Positions 32,087 to 42,600 of a DNA stretch of 64,000 nt are shown here, piece by piece. Position 1 is the first letter of the stretch. Every line of letters starts with the position of its first letter. This DNA comes from Adiantum capillus-veneris (lineage: Eukaryota; Streptophyta; Polypodiopsida; Polypodiales; Pteridaceae). The notes under the pieces are model-generated. The model saw only the letters and a list, made by a program, of their open reading frames with translations, was not told where the DNA came from and did no database searches. The position numbers and the translations under genes are program-made. Where the stretch lies: assembly GCA_014529385.2 (NCBI GenBank), contig CM043952.1, forward strand, positions 64,282,870-64,346,869, read 5' to 3'.

Positions 32087-33139
32087 ATGAATCGCTATAT
32101 CTTACAAGGAAACCAGATCCTGGGCCGAATTCATCACCACCTTGTACGGTACGAGATCCAAAACAGAGGATCCCTTTATGCCCATGTCATCCTATGGGTG
32201 GATGGGAACGACATCGAGCAAACAGCAACAAAGATTTCTGCTCATATTCCTATTTCACTTGCTGATGAAATACATGCAAGCACACTTCGTGAGCTCGTCC
32301 TTAAGAAACAAATGCATGTATGTCGCGATGCATGTCACGTCCACAGCCACAACGGCAAATGCAAGTACGGATTTCCATACGACATTCAGCCAAATCCTTG
32401 TCCATCTCTAGATTCCCATTCCTTGAAGTGGATGTACTATCGGCCAACTCACGATGATCGGAATGTGGTTCCGTACCATTCAACTGTTCTTCTACTTTGG
32501 GGCGCTCATATGAATATCCAACGTGTCACAAATTCATCTTTGTCGTATTATCTACTCAAGTACACAATGAAGACTGAAGATATTGGACCATTGAACATAT
32601 CTGCAGAAGCAGCCACAAAATTGGGTTTGGAAGGCCTCGACAAGATTAAACTGCAATTGATAGCTGCTGCTCTTTTGACTAAGCCAATTTCTGCCACAGA
32701 AGCTGCGTTGAACTGCTTACAGATTCCAATCATAACAAAAAGCGATGTTGTATTCTACATAGATTCATCGCCTCCAGAACTCAGACAACATATCATGTGC
32801 AAATCACACAATGTTGTGATGCATCCAGTTGACTTGTATTGTGCTAGACCAACCACCCTTGAAACCTTGACATTCTTTGAGTACCACAAAAACCACATTG
32901 TCGAAAAACGTCGGCAAACTGCACAATCTACACCTTTGCTGGACAACTATGGCAATGCCATTAAACATCAGAAAAGATTGGTCAGGTTCACCGAATACCA
33001 TCCAGGACACCACACAGAAGCCTTCTTCTACAACATCTTGCTACGTCATGTATGCTTCCGAAGAGAGACAAAGCTTCTATCAGCTGATAATACCATGGGC
33101 TCTTACTTCGTAGAGTGTCAGACAAGGGATTTGATCTAA
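32087..33139 (+). pseudogene. Helitron Rep core with altered HUH motif
   Basis: 350 codons continuous with the previous domain. The Rep HUH motif is at about 32169-32201 and reads GSLYAHVILWV, so the first histidine of the expected HxH is tyrosine. Next come KCKYGFP (about 32359) and the tyrosine motif SYYLLKYTMK (about 32540), which in Helitrons carries the DNA-joining tyrosines. The C-terminal RFTEYHPGHHTE segment matches Helitron-A. HUH Reps nick and join single-stranded DNA at the element ends. With the first His lost this copy is probably inactive. Confidence 0.85.
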
Positions 33140-33187
33140 AGCAATGAGGACTTGGAGATGTACATTACAGAGTACACATAAAGAAAC

Positions 33188-34651
33188 ATGCTAGTCAATG
33201 AACAAATCGATCAGCTTGTCCATATGATACTTCAAAAAATTGCAGTGCGAAGAGCAAATGAAACAATTACATCTTCAACAGATAATGACCCAGGCATGGA
33301 CCACCATCGACTGAAGTCACTAGCCATATTGAAGGAGTTCGCTGCTGTTAATGACTCAGAACTCACAACGGAACAGTCCAATGTATACAACAAATTGTTG
33401 AATGCCAAGAATGGCTTGCATGTCATCACAGGGACACCGTGGAGCGAAAAAACACATCTTATCAGATATTTGACATATGAGTATGTCAGATGGAACATGA
33501 GCGTCATACTTGCTGCATCGACCGGAGCTGCAGCAACAAGACTAAGCAGCATTGCATCTACAGTCCATTATCAATTCAAGATACCAACAAGAAATCAACA
33601 GTACCCTCTCTCTATTCATGAAACCGACGAACGATATTTGGATATAAAAGAGGCAGATATTATAATCATAGACGAGCTGTCTATGTTAACACGGACCACT
33701 TTTGACCTTATCATAAGACAGATTGTCAATGTAAGAAGCGGCACATTGACAGATCCCTTCAACAACACATGTATTCTCTTGCTCGGTGACCTTGCACACT
33801 TGCCCCCATTTTGTAACCACGCACGGGACCTTTGTGAAGCATGCCATATCACAAGCTCGGTGCACTGGCTGCATGCAACTTTCTACAAGATGTCATTCTC
33901 CATACGGCATGCAAAGGACCCTGAACTCCTCCAATTCTTGACCATTATTCGTGAAAGAAGACCAACCACATATGAGATCAACTGTACCTTGGGAGCATGC
34001 ATTATAGATGAATCACATGTTCATGACTACATCAACGACTCCACTACAATAATTTGCACTCATAGATCAGACGTCCAACACTACAACAACCTTGCCTTGA
34101 ATAAGTTGTACAATCAAATTGACATTACAAAAGTTGACCTGAAGACGAACGCAGGTAACATAAATGTACTTCAGTAATGGCTCCTAGACCCCAAGTTCAA
34201 CGAGCTGGACTCGATCGCAATTGGGGCTCGTTGCATGATCACTGAAAACATCGACTTAACAATCGGTGCAGCAAATGGTGCAACATGTACTGTTGACGCC
34301 ATAACGCATAACAACGAAGGTCAACTTATATGTATCGTCGTTCTCATTCATTGCACCGATAAAAAGATGGCACTTCGTCGGACAAAGCATAAACGAACTG
34401 CAGTCAATGGCGCATGGTTTCACAAATCCACATTCCCCTTGACACTTGCATACGCCATGACTGGACACAAGGCACATGGTGCAACAATTTCTACCAAAGT
34501 TCTTCTTATCTTCAGAGATGCATTTGCACCGGGGCTTACATACGTCATGTTATCGCGAATCACAGATCGGCAAAATCTCCGAATTCTCAATCTACCGACT
34601 CCTGATATATTTCGCCCTGTTCCACTCCATGTTATACACGGATCTCATTAA
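33188..34651 (+). pseudogene. Helitron Pif1-type helicase, Walker A altered
   Basis: Frame open 33188-34177, then a TAA at 34175 followed by the remainder open to 34651 (from MITENIDLTIGAANGATC). Motifs: P-loop GTPWSEKT (about 33431-33454) where Helitron-A has GVPGCGKT, ASTGAAATRL, IIIIDELSML (about 33661-33690), GDLAHLPP (about 33786), and the C-terminal TGHKAHGATIS plus MLSRITDRQNLRIL. Loss of the P-loop glycines should abolish ATP binding. The protein continues directly from the Rep core in the original gene. Confidence 0.9.
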
Positions 34652-34940
34652 AAATGTTTTGGTGGCTAGTGAATTATGTACTCTAATAGTTCATAAAATT
34701 TCCATATGCCTTTGTTTTCCAGCATCTGTGCAAAAAATAATCTATAAACATATAACTGATGTCTCAAGAGTTCTTCTATTTTGATCTTTCGAAACTGTCA
34801 TTAACTTGCACTGCACTCTTTTTGTAGCGTTATCTTGCACTCTACTTTTGTCTCGATTCTTATGAACACTTTCTCATCGCTTCTGCACAATTCTACTATT
34901 CGTTTCTCCAGTATGAACTCTAACCATGTCACCATTGCAG

Positions 34941-36286
34941 GCAACATAAACAACGAAGAGGATAAAATGAACAATTCAAAGGTATACTACTCTATAAACC
35001 ATATCACATTATGATCCTGCAATGCACACAAAATACTGATCGCATTTGTATAACCTTGCAGAGACTTGTTACCCTTTTCAAGCAAAACATTGCCTCAAAG
35101 AAAAAACCCCAAATCGAACCACGTCAGTATCCAACAGAGAAACAAATGCATCTGCTTAACCTGGCAGGTTGCCGGCCGGACACTTACGTCAACGGTTTTG
35201 CAAACTATGCTGAACTACGATTGTTAATAGACAGATCCGTAAAGTAGCTCGAACAAAACAAGAGCATGGGTATTAAAAGAGCAACAGGTCAGCTCTACAC
35301 GCATGCAATTTTTACTTTTTTTTTCCTTCTTCTCATTGCTTTAAACATTAAAAAAACATGCTTTTTTACAAGAAATACAAATTTGTTTGTCCCTTCTAAT
35401 ACTCCTTTTTCTTTCTAGGTCTAATGAAAGAGATCATTTGCAAACTATCTATAGAGATTGACGTGCCCGAGGATCTCATGACAGTCGAGGATGGTAATCG
35501 TCTCCTTCAATTGAAGACACCAATAAAGCCCTACATTCTTGAGATGTTGCACTATGGCTACGATGTCGTGCTCGAGGACCTCTTGGACACAACGAACGAT
35601 GACGCAAGTGAGATCTTCGCAAGCTTCAAGAGACAGTGCAACGATGAGCCACCATCAATTACAGAACAAAAGCGACGTGGCAACACAACAAGGATGTTTA
35701 CAAAGCACGCTTTGGAAGTGACTATCCATACGCTTTCATCAACATCAACAACCCACCCACAGGTGATACCACCATGAAAAAAAATAAAAAATCAAGAAAT
35801 ATCCCACTCGATTATATAGTTTAATACTGTCAAGCTTCATCATGCAATCTTACATTAATCCCGTTCCTTTCTTTCTTGCTTTTGCTGTGCAGAACAGGAC
35901 AACAAGCCTCAAGTTTTGCTTCTCGATCACGACAATCAACCGAGCAAAAAACAACGGACATTGAATACACAGTCTACTCCATCACATGCCGCCAAAACGG
36001 ACGAAAGTACATAGGTGTCACAAACAATTTTGAAAGACGAAAGGCAGAGCACATTCGACAACCACCTTCAAAAATGCGATCCGACGTTGATTGCTACCAA
36101 CCATTCGAGGAAAACTTCATTTTTGACATACTTTCCATCTCCAAGAATTTACATGTAGCACGTGCATTAGAAAAAACATTCATCAATACACATAGTAGTA
36201 CAAGTTCACTTGGATATAATATTCTACGAGCTCATCCCCCTCACTGTAAGAAATACATGTTCTTGAAACAAAAAAGAAAGATCTAA
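34941..36286 (+). pseudogene. Spliced GIY-YIG nuclease gene of Helitron-B
   Basis: Exons with GT-AG borders at 34941-34981, 35062-35287, 35419-35762 and 35893-36286. Exon 2 holds YPTEKQMHLLNLAG, exon 3 EMLHYGYDVVLEDL. The exon 3 tail (KARFG in another frame) implies one frameshift. Exon 4 encodes the GIY-YIG domain: TVYSI (about 35968), KYIGVT (about 36005), FERRKAEH, ALEKTFI with the metal-binding glutamate (about 36165), and LGYN (about 36208). All signature residues are present. The family cuts DNA; in Penelope elements and homing introns it makes the insertion nick. Linkage to Helitron Rep-helicase is the notable point. An in-frame stop lies in exon 2. Confidence 0.82.
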
Positions 36287-37195
36287 ATTATCCTTGTCAC
36301 TGTCGTGCACGTTTCAATGAAATCTGATTTTTTCTGTCCGCTAACACAACATCCTTTCTCTCTCTTTTTCGTCAATTATTCCGCACAAAAAAACATTCAC
36401 AATATTTCTATCAAGTACTATTATTCATTCATTGATAAAAAACTCATATCAATCTCTATTGTTCCATATTTAAATCAATTTTGGGTCCTCCCATTTAAAC
36501 TAAAAAAAAAACCAAGCGCCATATTCTCGTCACAAAGAAAAAAACATACCATTTCTCAAATCTACATATGCTTTTCACATAGTGCGAGCATTGGCAAACT
36601 AGTCATGCTCCTTCTTCTTTCAGATGTTAAATGTCAATTTCCATATGTGCTACTGTATTCTATAGATGTTACATAGCAAAGACCCACTAAGCAAAACTAG
36701 TTCACTAGGTAGTGCTTGTTGATCTGGCGTGGTTTCAGCAAGCCAAAAATTAGTTAGAAATGTCATCTTTTTTTTTTTTTGGTTTTTTTTTTTTGGGGTG
36801 GAGTGACTCCACCAACAAGTGGAGGTTGAATATGTATTAAACTATAAAAATACATAAAAACCTTGTATTAGAAATGTCAATTTAGGAGGGTCGATACCGC
36901 GTCGGGAATTGCCTCAAAAGGAGGAACGATGGCTGCTACATCTGCAGTCGTTACTCCCTCCAGCGTAGATCTCAGTGAGCGCATCAAATTCTTCGCTCAT
37001 CTCCTTGTCGGCATAGCCATTCCTTCACTTCCTAATGTATGCAAAGTGCTATCAGCGCCTTCGTTGCAAGTCTCTGTTCTTACACGAAGTTGGACTGTGC
37101 ATTTTCTTCCACGTTTGAGCTCTCGATTGCCCGCGAAGAGATACTTTTGATATCTGCCGAGCTTCTTTCGCTTCGACCGTGTTTAGTACACATCA
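36287..37195. other. No gene; T-rich run; upstream of TPST fragment
   Basis: AT-rich sequence with a T-rich homopolymer region (36767-36797). A 73-codon frame from 36929 (MAATSAVVTPSS...) sits in a GC-richer stretch just upstream of the TPST exons and may be its 5' leader. No Helitron terminus recognised. Confidence 0.5.
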
Positions 37196-37682
37196 ATGTC
37201 AGCGTTTTCTACCTTCCTGTTGCTCTTCCTCCTTGTCATCCCAAGTATGAATTTTCTCGTATGCTTGCTTTCTTATCTGATCATTTCTCTCTTCATCTGT
37301 ACCTTTTGCATGAGACTCCAATTGTGCTTTTTGGACTCTCGTTTGCTTGCAGGTTATGGTGCGTTAGCCCTTGATAGACAAAGAGAGAAGTGCAGTATAG
37401 CAGTTAAAAGTTGGGCACTACAAGCTGTGAATGAGTTATCAGAGCTTGCGGAGGATCACCACAAACAACTCAAAGAGCTGCTTTACTTTCTGCATGTGCC
37501 GCGAACAGGGGGCCGGACTTACCATCAATGGTTGCTTCTCTCTTTATAATCTCTTTGTGTTCGAATTTTGATGAGCTTCTGTGCTTACCGAACTCCGGCA
37601 TCATTTGCAGTTTGTTGCGTCATCTTTATCCCAAGCAGCAGCATTGCGACCGCTCCTATGACAAGCTCCGGTTCAATTCAAG
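37196..37682 (+). pseudogene. TPST: TPST-like gene, three-exon 5' fragment
   Basis: Fragment of a plant tyrosylprotein sulfotransferase gene, a Golgi enzyme that sulfates tyrosines of secreted peptides using PAPS. Exon 1 (37196-37244) encodes a signal-peptide-like MSAFSTFLLLFLLVIP. Exon 2 (37353-37530) encodes a cysteine followed by VKSW, then LKELLYFLHVPRTGGRTY, the PAPS 5'-phosphosulfate loop. Exon 3 (37611-37682) adds LLRHLYPKQQHCDRSYDKLR. Junctions are GT-AG, and phases agree: exon 1/2 forms AGT, exon 2/3 forms the TGT cysteine that plant TPST has after RTY-x-H. After a good donor (gtaagt) at 37683 no further exon follows, so the catalytic remainder is missing. Probably a captured or deleted gene piece. 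Confidence 0.78.
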
Positions 37683-38566
37683 GTAAGTGTTTGAGGCGAT
37701 GTCCTTCTCCATTTTTTCAAGGCATTCAACCATCCTGTACGGCTAGTTCTGGTCCAGGGCTGGCTACACATTTCTTATACTTTGCATTAGGTAGATAGTT
37801 GTATATTTGCATCAGTGCTTTGTTTTAGTTAAATAGTTAATGTAGAGGTCTAGGTCTATGGTTTGTCTATAAAGCCCGTTTAAGCGCAAGTTGTCTTGCC
37901 GTGTGTAAGGAGATTGTATTCATTCCACGTGTGAGCTGCACAACCAATTTTCACATGATTCAGAGGACTTGATCAACAATGGCAACCCAATTCCTGTTTA
38001 TTTATCCTTCTTAAGCCCAAAGTAGAGCATGATGAAGGCATTCCATGTTCTTGATTTAGCTTTACGCTGTTGGTGAAAGATCTCTTCTTTTGATGCAAGT
38101 ACAGGTAAATTGTGTCTAGTTTAGAGAGGGGCTTACAACAATTATGTATACAAGTCTCCTCTCTCATGGTGTCATTTCTACTACCTGCACAATTGGCCTG
38201 GCCATTTGAGCTTGTAAAGGGTTAGGGATGATGACTTTTAGGGTTAGGGTGCCTTAAGTTAGCTGGGAATGTCCTTGATAATGGTTGCTGGACATTCTCC
38301 TGGCACACCTAAAAACACTTTGTGATGTTAATAGTGCAGTCCCAAATGTTGACAGCGAGAGCATTTAGTCTCTACAATGCAGAGGCTGTGGAAGGGATGA
38401 GGATATGAGAGCACTTGTGGAGGAGAGAGTAACGCAAGGCAGAGAAGGGCAAGAGAGAGAGAGAGAGTGGGTACCAGATTTGCGGGCGATTGTGCAAACA
38501 AGAGAGTTTAGGTGCTCCAACTGATGATCATGGTTACTTGAGAGGAAGATTCGGATATTTCTTGCA
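37683..38566. other. No gene recognised
   Basis: Intron-like then anonymous sequence 3' of the TPST fragment. A short GA run is at about 38452-38467. I found no TPST exon or repeat edge here. Confidence 0.5.
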
Positions 38567-38902
38567 TGTAACAGGAGGGGACCGCGTACCAACAAAAGAA
38601 GATCTTTAAGCACTTCAATAACAACTGAACTGAAAGAGATGCACGACACATGAGACATGGAGTGGCGGAGCTCCACCCCAAGAGAGCATTGGCCCCAAAC
38701 CTTGGCGCCTCTTTCGGTATTTCTTTATATTGCTTCAACTTAGTACAGGCTCTCTTTGCTTTGCACCTCCACGCGGGAGCATGCCAGAGAATGAGCCCTT
38801 GGCACACATTTAAAGGCCCTTAACCCTTTAAAAGCAGTTTACATGTAAAGCATGGAGTCCAAAAGCATTTGGTCTAAAAACTGGCGCCCAAAAAGCTGCG
38901 AG
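38567..38902 (-). repeat. LTR-4 family fragment
   Basis: Starts TGTAACAGGAGG and shares the LTR-4 segments cacttcaataacaactgaac, the ggcggagctccacccc area and ttggccccaaaccttggcgc. It is cut at 38902 by Gypsy-5; its continuation was lost at the other end of Gypsy-5. Confidence 0.75.
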
Positions 38903-39015
38903 TGTAACAGACTTGGACACTCCAAGTCAAGAATCTACCGCGACAGCACCAAATAACCACTTCAAAACAGTTCACAGTTCACAATTGATTCAACACTGGC
39001 CAGACGGAGTTCCGT
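38903..39015 (-). repeat. Gypsy-5 3' LTR, first part
   Basis: Starts TGTAACAGACTTGG and is homologous to 51053-51165 of the 5' LTR (cttggacactccaagt, the aataaccacttcaaaa area, gattcaacactggcc). It ends at the LARD-3 insertion; tccgt at 39011-39015 is the left target duplication. Confidence 0.92.
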
Positions 39016-40270
39016 TGTCACGTGACACATCCAACCCTATGTGTCCGTGGACAAGCTACAACATGATAAGGGTTCAGTCAATCCAGTCAGTTTAGATTAG
39101 AAGTGATCTGGCACTTTTGTGAGTCTATTCGTAGACCATGCATGCCTAGTCACTTGGTATAGATGCATATCCTCTGGTTGCACACAGCATGATCATAAGC
39201 ATTCCCATCAGAATCCATCAGAAACCTTCAGGGGAATTTTCCAGCGCATTTAGCCTATTTTCCCTAATTTTGACATTTTTCACTTATTATTTTTAAGTGA
39301 CTTTTGTTGGAAAGTAGGTAGGGCAATTTTGCTAAGTTTGTATATAAGCAAACTAGAGCTAGCACTATTTGGCAGAAGAGGCAACAAGAGCCAAGCTCAG
39401 CAGGCAACTTCTCAAGCAAGACCTTGGTGGATTTCCCCCTCCAAGCAAGAACTTCATCCTCTAGCGTTTTCTTCAACAGCCTAAGCCTAGCGTTTTTTAA
39501 GGAGTATCAGCCTGGCGTTTTGCATCAGCAACATCGCTACAGTATCCCCTTGCTGTAGCGTTTTGCATCAGCATCATCGCCACACATACCATCAGCCAGC
39601 GTTTTTGAAAAGCTACATCAACCTAGCGTTTTTGATAGTTTCTAGCAGCGTTTTCAGCCACAGCAGTGCAGCGTTTTTCAGCTGTGAAGAACTTGCAAAA
39701 GTCAGCCCTAAAGAGTAGCAGATACAGCCCGGAAAGACCATCAATTTTCAGACTAAAGAAACCTCATGAGGTTTTCAGCCCGAAACCTGCAGATTTTCAG
39801 CGTCAAAGACCCACAGAAACAGCCTCAAAATCAGCGTTTTGGGACTAGTCGCAGATTTCAGCCCATAGCGTTTTTGGACAGCAGATACCAGATTGCAGAT
39901 TTCAGCCTTTATGTCGGTGTCGTCATCCCCGTCGTCGTCGTCGACATAGCCTAGACTTGCATCATTCACATGCATTCAGTTTGTACGAGATTGTGCAATC
40001 ATAAGTAGACCACTCTCACCGAAGAGAGTGGGGCCTTCGGAGGAGGGTTTTACAACGTCCTTGGTGTCGTATTTTCTCTTCTCTCTCTATCTCTCAGTCT
40101 CAGTCTCATACACTTGCACGCACAGTGTCCATTCACTTTGTTTGTGATCATAGCACTCTCTCATTAAGAACGGAAGGCTCTCCCTTCCATAAGAACAAAA
40201 GGAACCTTGAGCACAGTTGGGAGCACTCATCTTGAGCAAAGCGCAAACATTCATTCCGCTGCACCTAACA
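39016..40270 (+). repeat. LARD-3 5' LTR
   Basis: TGTCACGTGACAC...CACCTAACA, 1255 bp. TATA-like tatataagca at 39341. Ten AGCGTTTT-type motifs lie between 39461 and 39880. Compared with the 3' LTR, differences cluster in the first 230 bp. Confidence 0.95.
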
Positions 40271-40723
40271 TTGGTATCAGAGCTTTGGCAGTGTTCTGTA
40301 TCACTCAAGGAAAGGACCACAAGAATCACAAGAATTTTTTTGCTTGTTGCGGTCGCACGAACCAAAGTTCGCTTGGGCGTGTCGATTCCTAATTGTGTTT
40401 TTGAAGAGTGACAGGAATCCCAAGAAAGAAGGGCTTGTCCAACCTCCCCTTGTGTCTCTTTTCACTCATTGAGAGCGGACCGTGCACTTAGCGGCCGGCC
40501 AATCGATGTGAGGTGGGAAAAAGCAACCTTGGTGTGAGCGCAAGGCCGCCTAGGGGTGCGCCCGCGGAAAGGAGTAGAACTCGGGTGAAGAGAAGATCCT
40601 TCTCAAACACGGTTTGTAAGCAAAAGACAACCTCAAGAACCTCAAGACCCTCAAGAACCCAAGAACCCAAGACCCTCACGAACCCAAGTCCCTCGTGGAC
40701 TTAAGAACCAAAGATCATAGTGC
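40271..40723 (+). other. LARD-3 PBS and leader
   Basis: ttggtatcagagctttgg (40271-40288) is a standard initiator tRNA-Met primer-binding site immediately after the LTR. The leader runs to the gag ATG at 40724 and includes repeats of caagaaccc (40630-40700). Confidence 0.9.
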
Positions 40724-42600
40724 ATGGTCGTCACCCGAAGTGGAATGGATACTTCGCATACAGGTGATGACAAATGAGAGAGGCGACGAAGAATTTTCCC
40801 CACCAAGAGATTTTTCCGACCCTCCCCCTTCGCCATCGACGCCACAAAGTGATGGAGACAATGGTCAAGCAGATGATGGACATGATGGCCAAACAAAAAG
40901 AGACTCGCATGAACATGATGGCCCGACAACAAGAACCCAATCGCGAAGCGACTCGCCTTGCGCTGGCACAACAAGAAGCGAATCGAATTGCGTTGGCACA
41001 ACAAGAAGCAAATCGCATTGCTTTAGAATGCGAGTGCGATGAACGAAAAGAAAGAAAAGCACAAAGAAAGGAGGAACGGGAAGCTCAAAGCGCGGCCTTG
41101 GAGGCCGAGCGTGCAACTCAAAGAGTGGCCTTGGAGGTTGAGCGTGAAGCTCAACGAGTGGCCTTGGAGGTCAAGCGTGAGGCTCAAAGAGAACTACACA
41201 CTCAAGAATTGATTCGACAAGTACTTACCTCGAAGTCCGAACCAGCCAAAGATCGTGGGAGTTCCTCAAGTGGCGCAAGCCATGATGCGGATTTCAATCA
41301 TCGAGTCACAGAGAAGTTAACTTTTAGTAAGTATGATGGTAAGATGGATGTTACGGTTATTCATTCTTGGTTGCATCAATTTAATGCTTATTTTGTGACA
41401 ACTAAGAAGACAGGAAATAACAAAGTTTTGACGGAAGCCATGTACCTTGCCCGTGATGCCATTAATTAGTATCACGTAGGCACAGTTAGCCGGGCACCTA
41501 AAGGAAGCCGATGAATTCACGTCCCTTTCCTTCAATTTGGCTGATTTCCAAGACAAGCTCAAGGCGCCGTTTATGTCACCTCAGTACCTCACACGATTGA
41601 AGGACGATTGGTGCGCTCTCAAGCAAAATGGTATGCCGGTTATGTCTTTTTCTAATCGTGTTTTGCAGCTAGGTACCCAATTACGCAAGTCGGATGATGA
41701 GCGCAAAGAGGCATTCCTTTATGGATTGGACGAGTATATTAAGTACGATGTCGAGGTGCTCGATTTAATCGATCTCAACAAGGCTGTAGCGATCACTCTC
41801 GCACAAGAGATGAAACACAACAAGGGAAAGCCTAAGGAGAACAAGACTTCCACAAGTACCTCGCAGACTTCTCAGAACCCTCAGAACGGTAAGAACGGTA
41901 AGAATGGTAACTCTTCTAACCAATCTTCCAACAGTCTCTCAGAAAAGAATTCTTCCAATGACTTTAAGGGTAAAGATAACACAATTGCTAAACCTAAGCT
42001 TACGCCAGATGAAAAGATAGCACAAGGAATTGTAGGAGGATACATCACATCGGAAGAGCAAAGCACATATTCTAAGGAAGGTCGTTGTTTTCATTGTCAC
42101 ATTAAGGGTCACATAAAAAGAACATGTCCTAAGCTTGAATCGAATGAATCTAAAGAATCCACAGAACCCACTTACTCTGCTAATGCAATTAATGATAACA
42201 CGAGTGTGCCCCAAGTTTCTCTTGACCCTCCCATTGATGATTCTCTCATTAAATGTTATGGTCAGGTGTCTGGGCAGCGTTTTGTCATATTGTTTGACCC
42301 AGGTAGTATGCATGATGTGATCAGTCCCTCTCTTGTTGAGAGATCCCGCCTAGAAGTTAGTCAGAAATCTCCTCTCGAGGTCTCTGGCTTTGTTCCCGGT
42401 ATGGACTCTCTCATCACGCAGGAGTGTTTTGGTGTTTTGTTTACAATTCAACAACAAGCACTAGAAGATTTTGTGTTTCTTCTCTCTCGGGATGTGATAT
42501 GATTTTGGGCATTGTATGGTTTTGTGATCTTAACCCTCTCATTGATTGGGAGGCTAACACTTTCACTCTCTATGCCAAAAGTGATTCTGCCATTGTCATT
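40724..42600 (+). pseudogene. gag: LARD-3 gag and protease
   Basis: ATG at 40724 opens MVVTRSGMDTS, also the start in the related element at 55920. A frame change near 40775 leads into a long charged coiled-coil region with ten-residue repeats (AQQEANRIAL; later VALEVEREAQR), then a capsid-like part (LARDAIN) with a TAG at 41467 probably replacing tryptophan. After another shift gag continues (41537-42502) with the zinc knuckle CFHCHIKGHIKRTC (about 42088-42129). The protease active site reads ILFDPGSMHDVISPSL (about 42287-42334), followed in a further frame by CDMILGIVWF. Frameshifts suggest it depends on outside proteins. Confidence 0.85.

Larger units (their letters stand above)
30203..36286 (+). 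mobile_element. Helitron-B with Rep, helicase and GIY-YIG gene
   Basis: Rolling-circle transposon remnant about 6 kb long: candidate small 5' exons, the Helitron-like N-terminal domain (30787-32083), Rep core (32087-33139), Pif1 helicase (33188-34651) and a four-exon GIY-YIG gene (34941-36286). All parts have matching parts in Helitron-A where that copy survives. Terminal sequences (5' TC, 3' hairpin plus CTRR) were not identified. Few frameshifts per kilobase suggest it is younger than Helitron-A, but the Rep and Walker A motifs are damaged. Confidence 0.85.

Noticed and set aside
30787-34651. Helitron-B Rep and helicase as functional host genes
   Set aside because: Altered HUH and Walker A motifs, a frameshift near 31680 and internal stops point to a decayed transposon.
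35930-35960. Programmed -1 frameshift at an A-AAA-AAC slippery site upstream of the GIY-YIG domain in Helitron-B
   Set aside because: Helitron-A lacks the slippery heptamer at the homologous place and its spliced exons lead into the GIY-YIG frame without a shift; ordinary indel decay is simpler.
36595-36720. CTAG-type Helitron 3' ends near 36598 and 36699
   Set aside because: No convincing GC-rich hairpin 10-12 bp upstream and no match to Helitron-A's flank.
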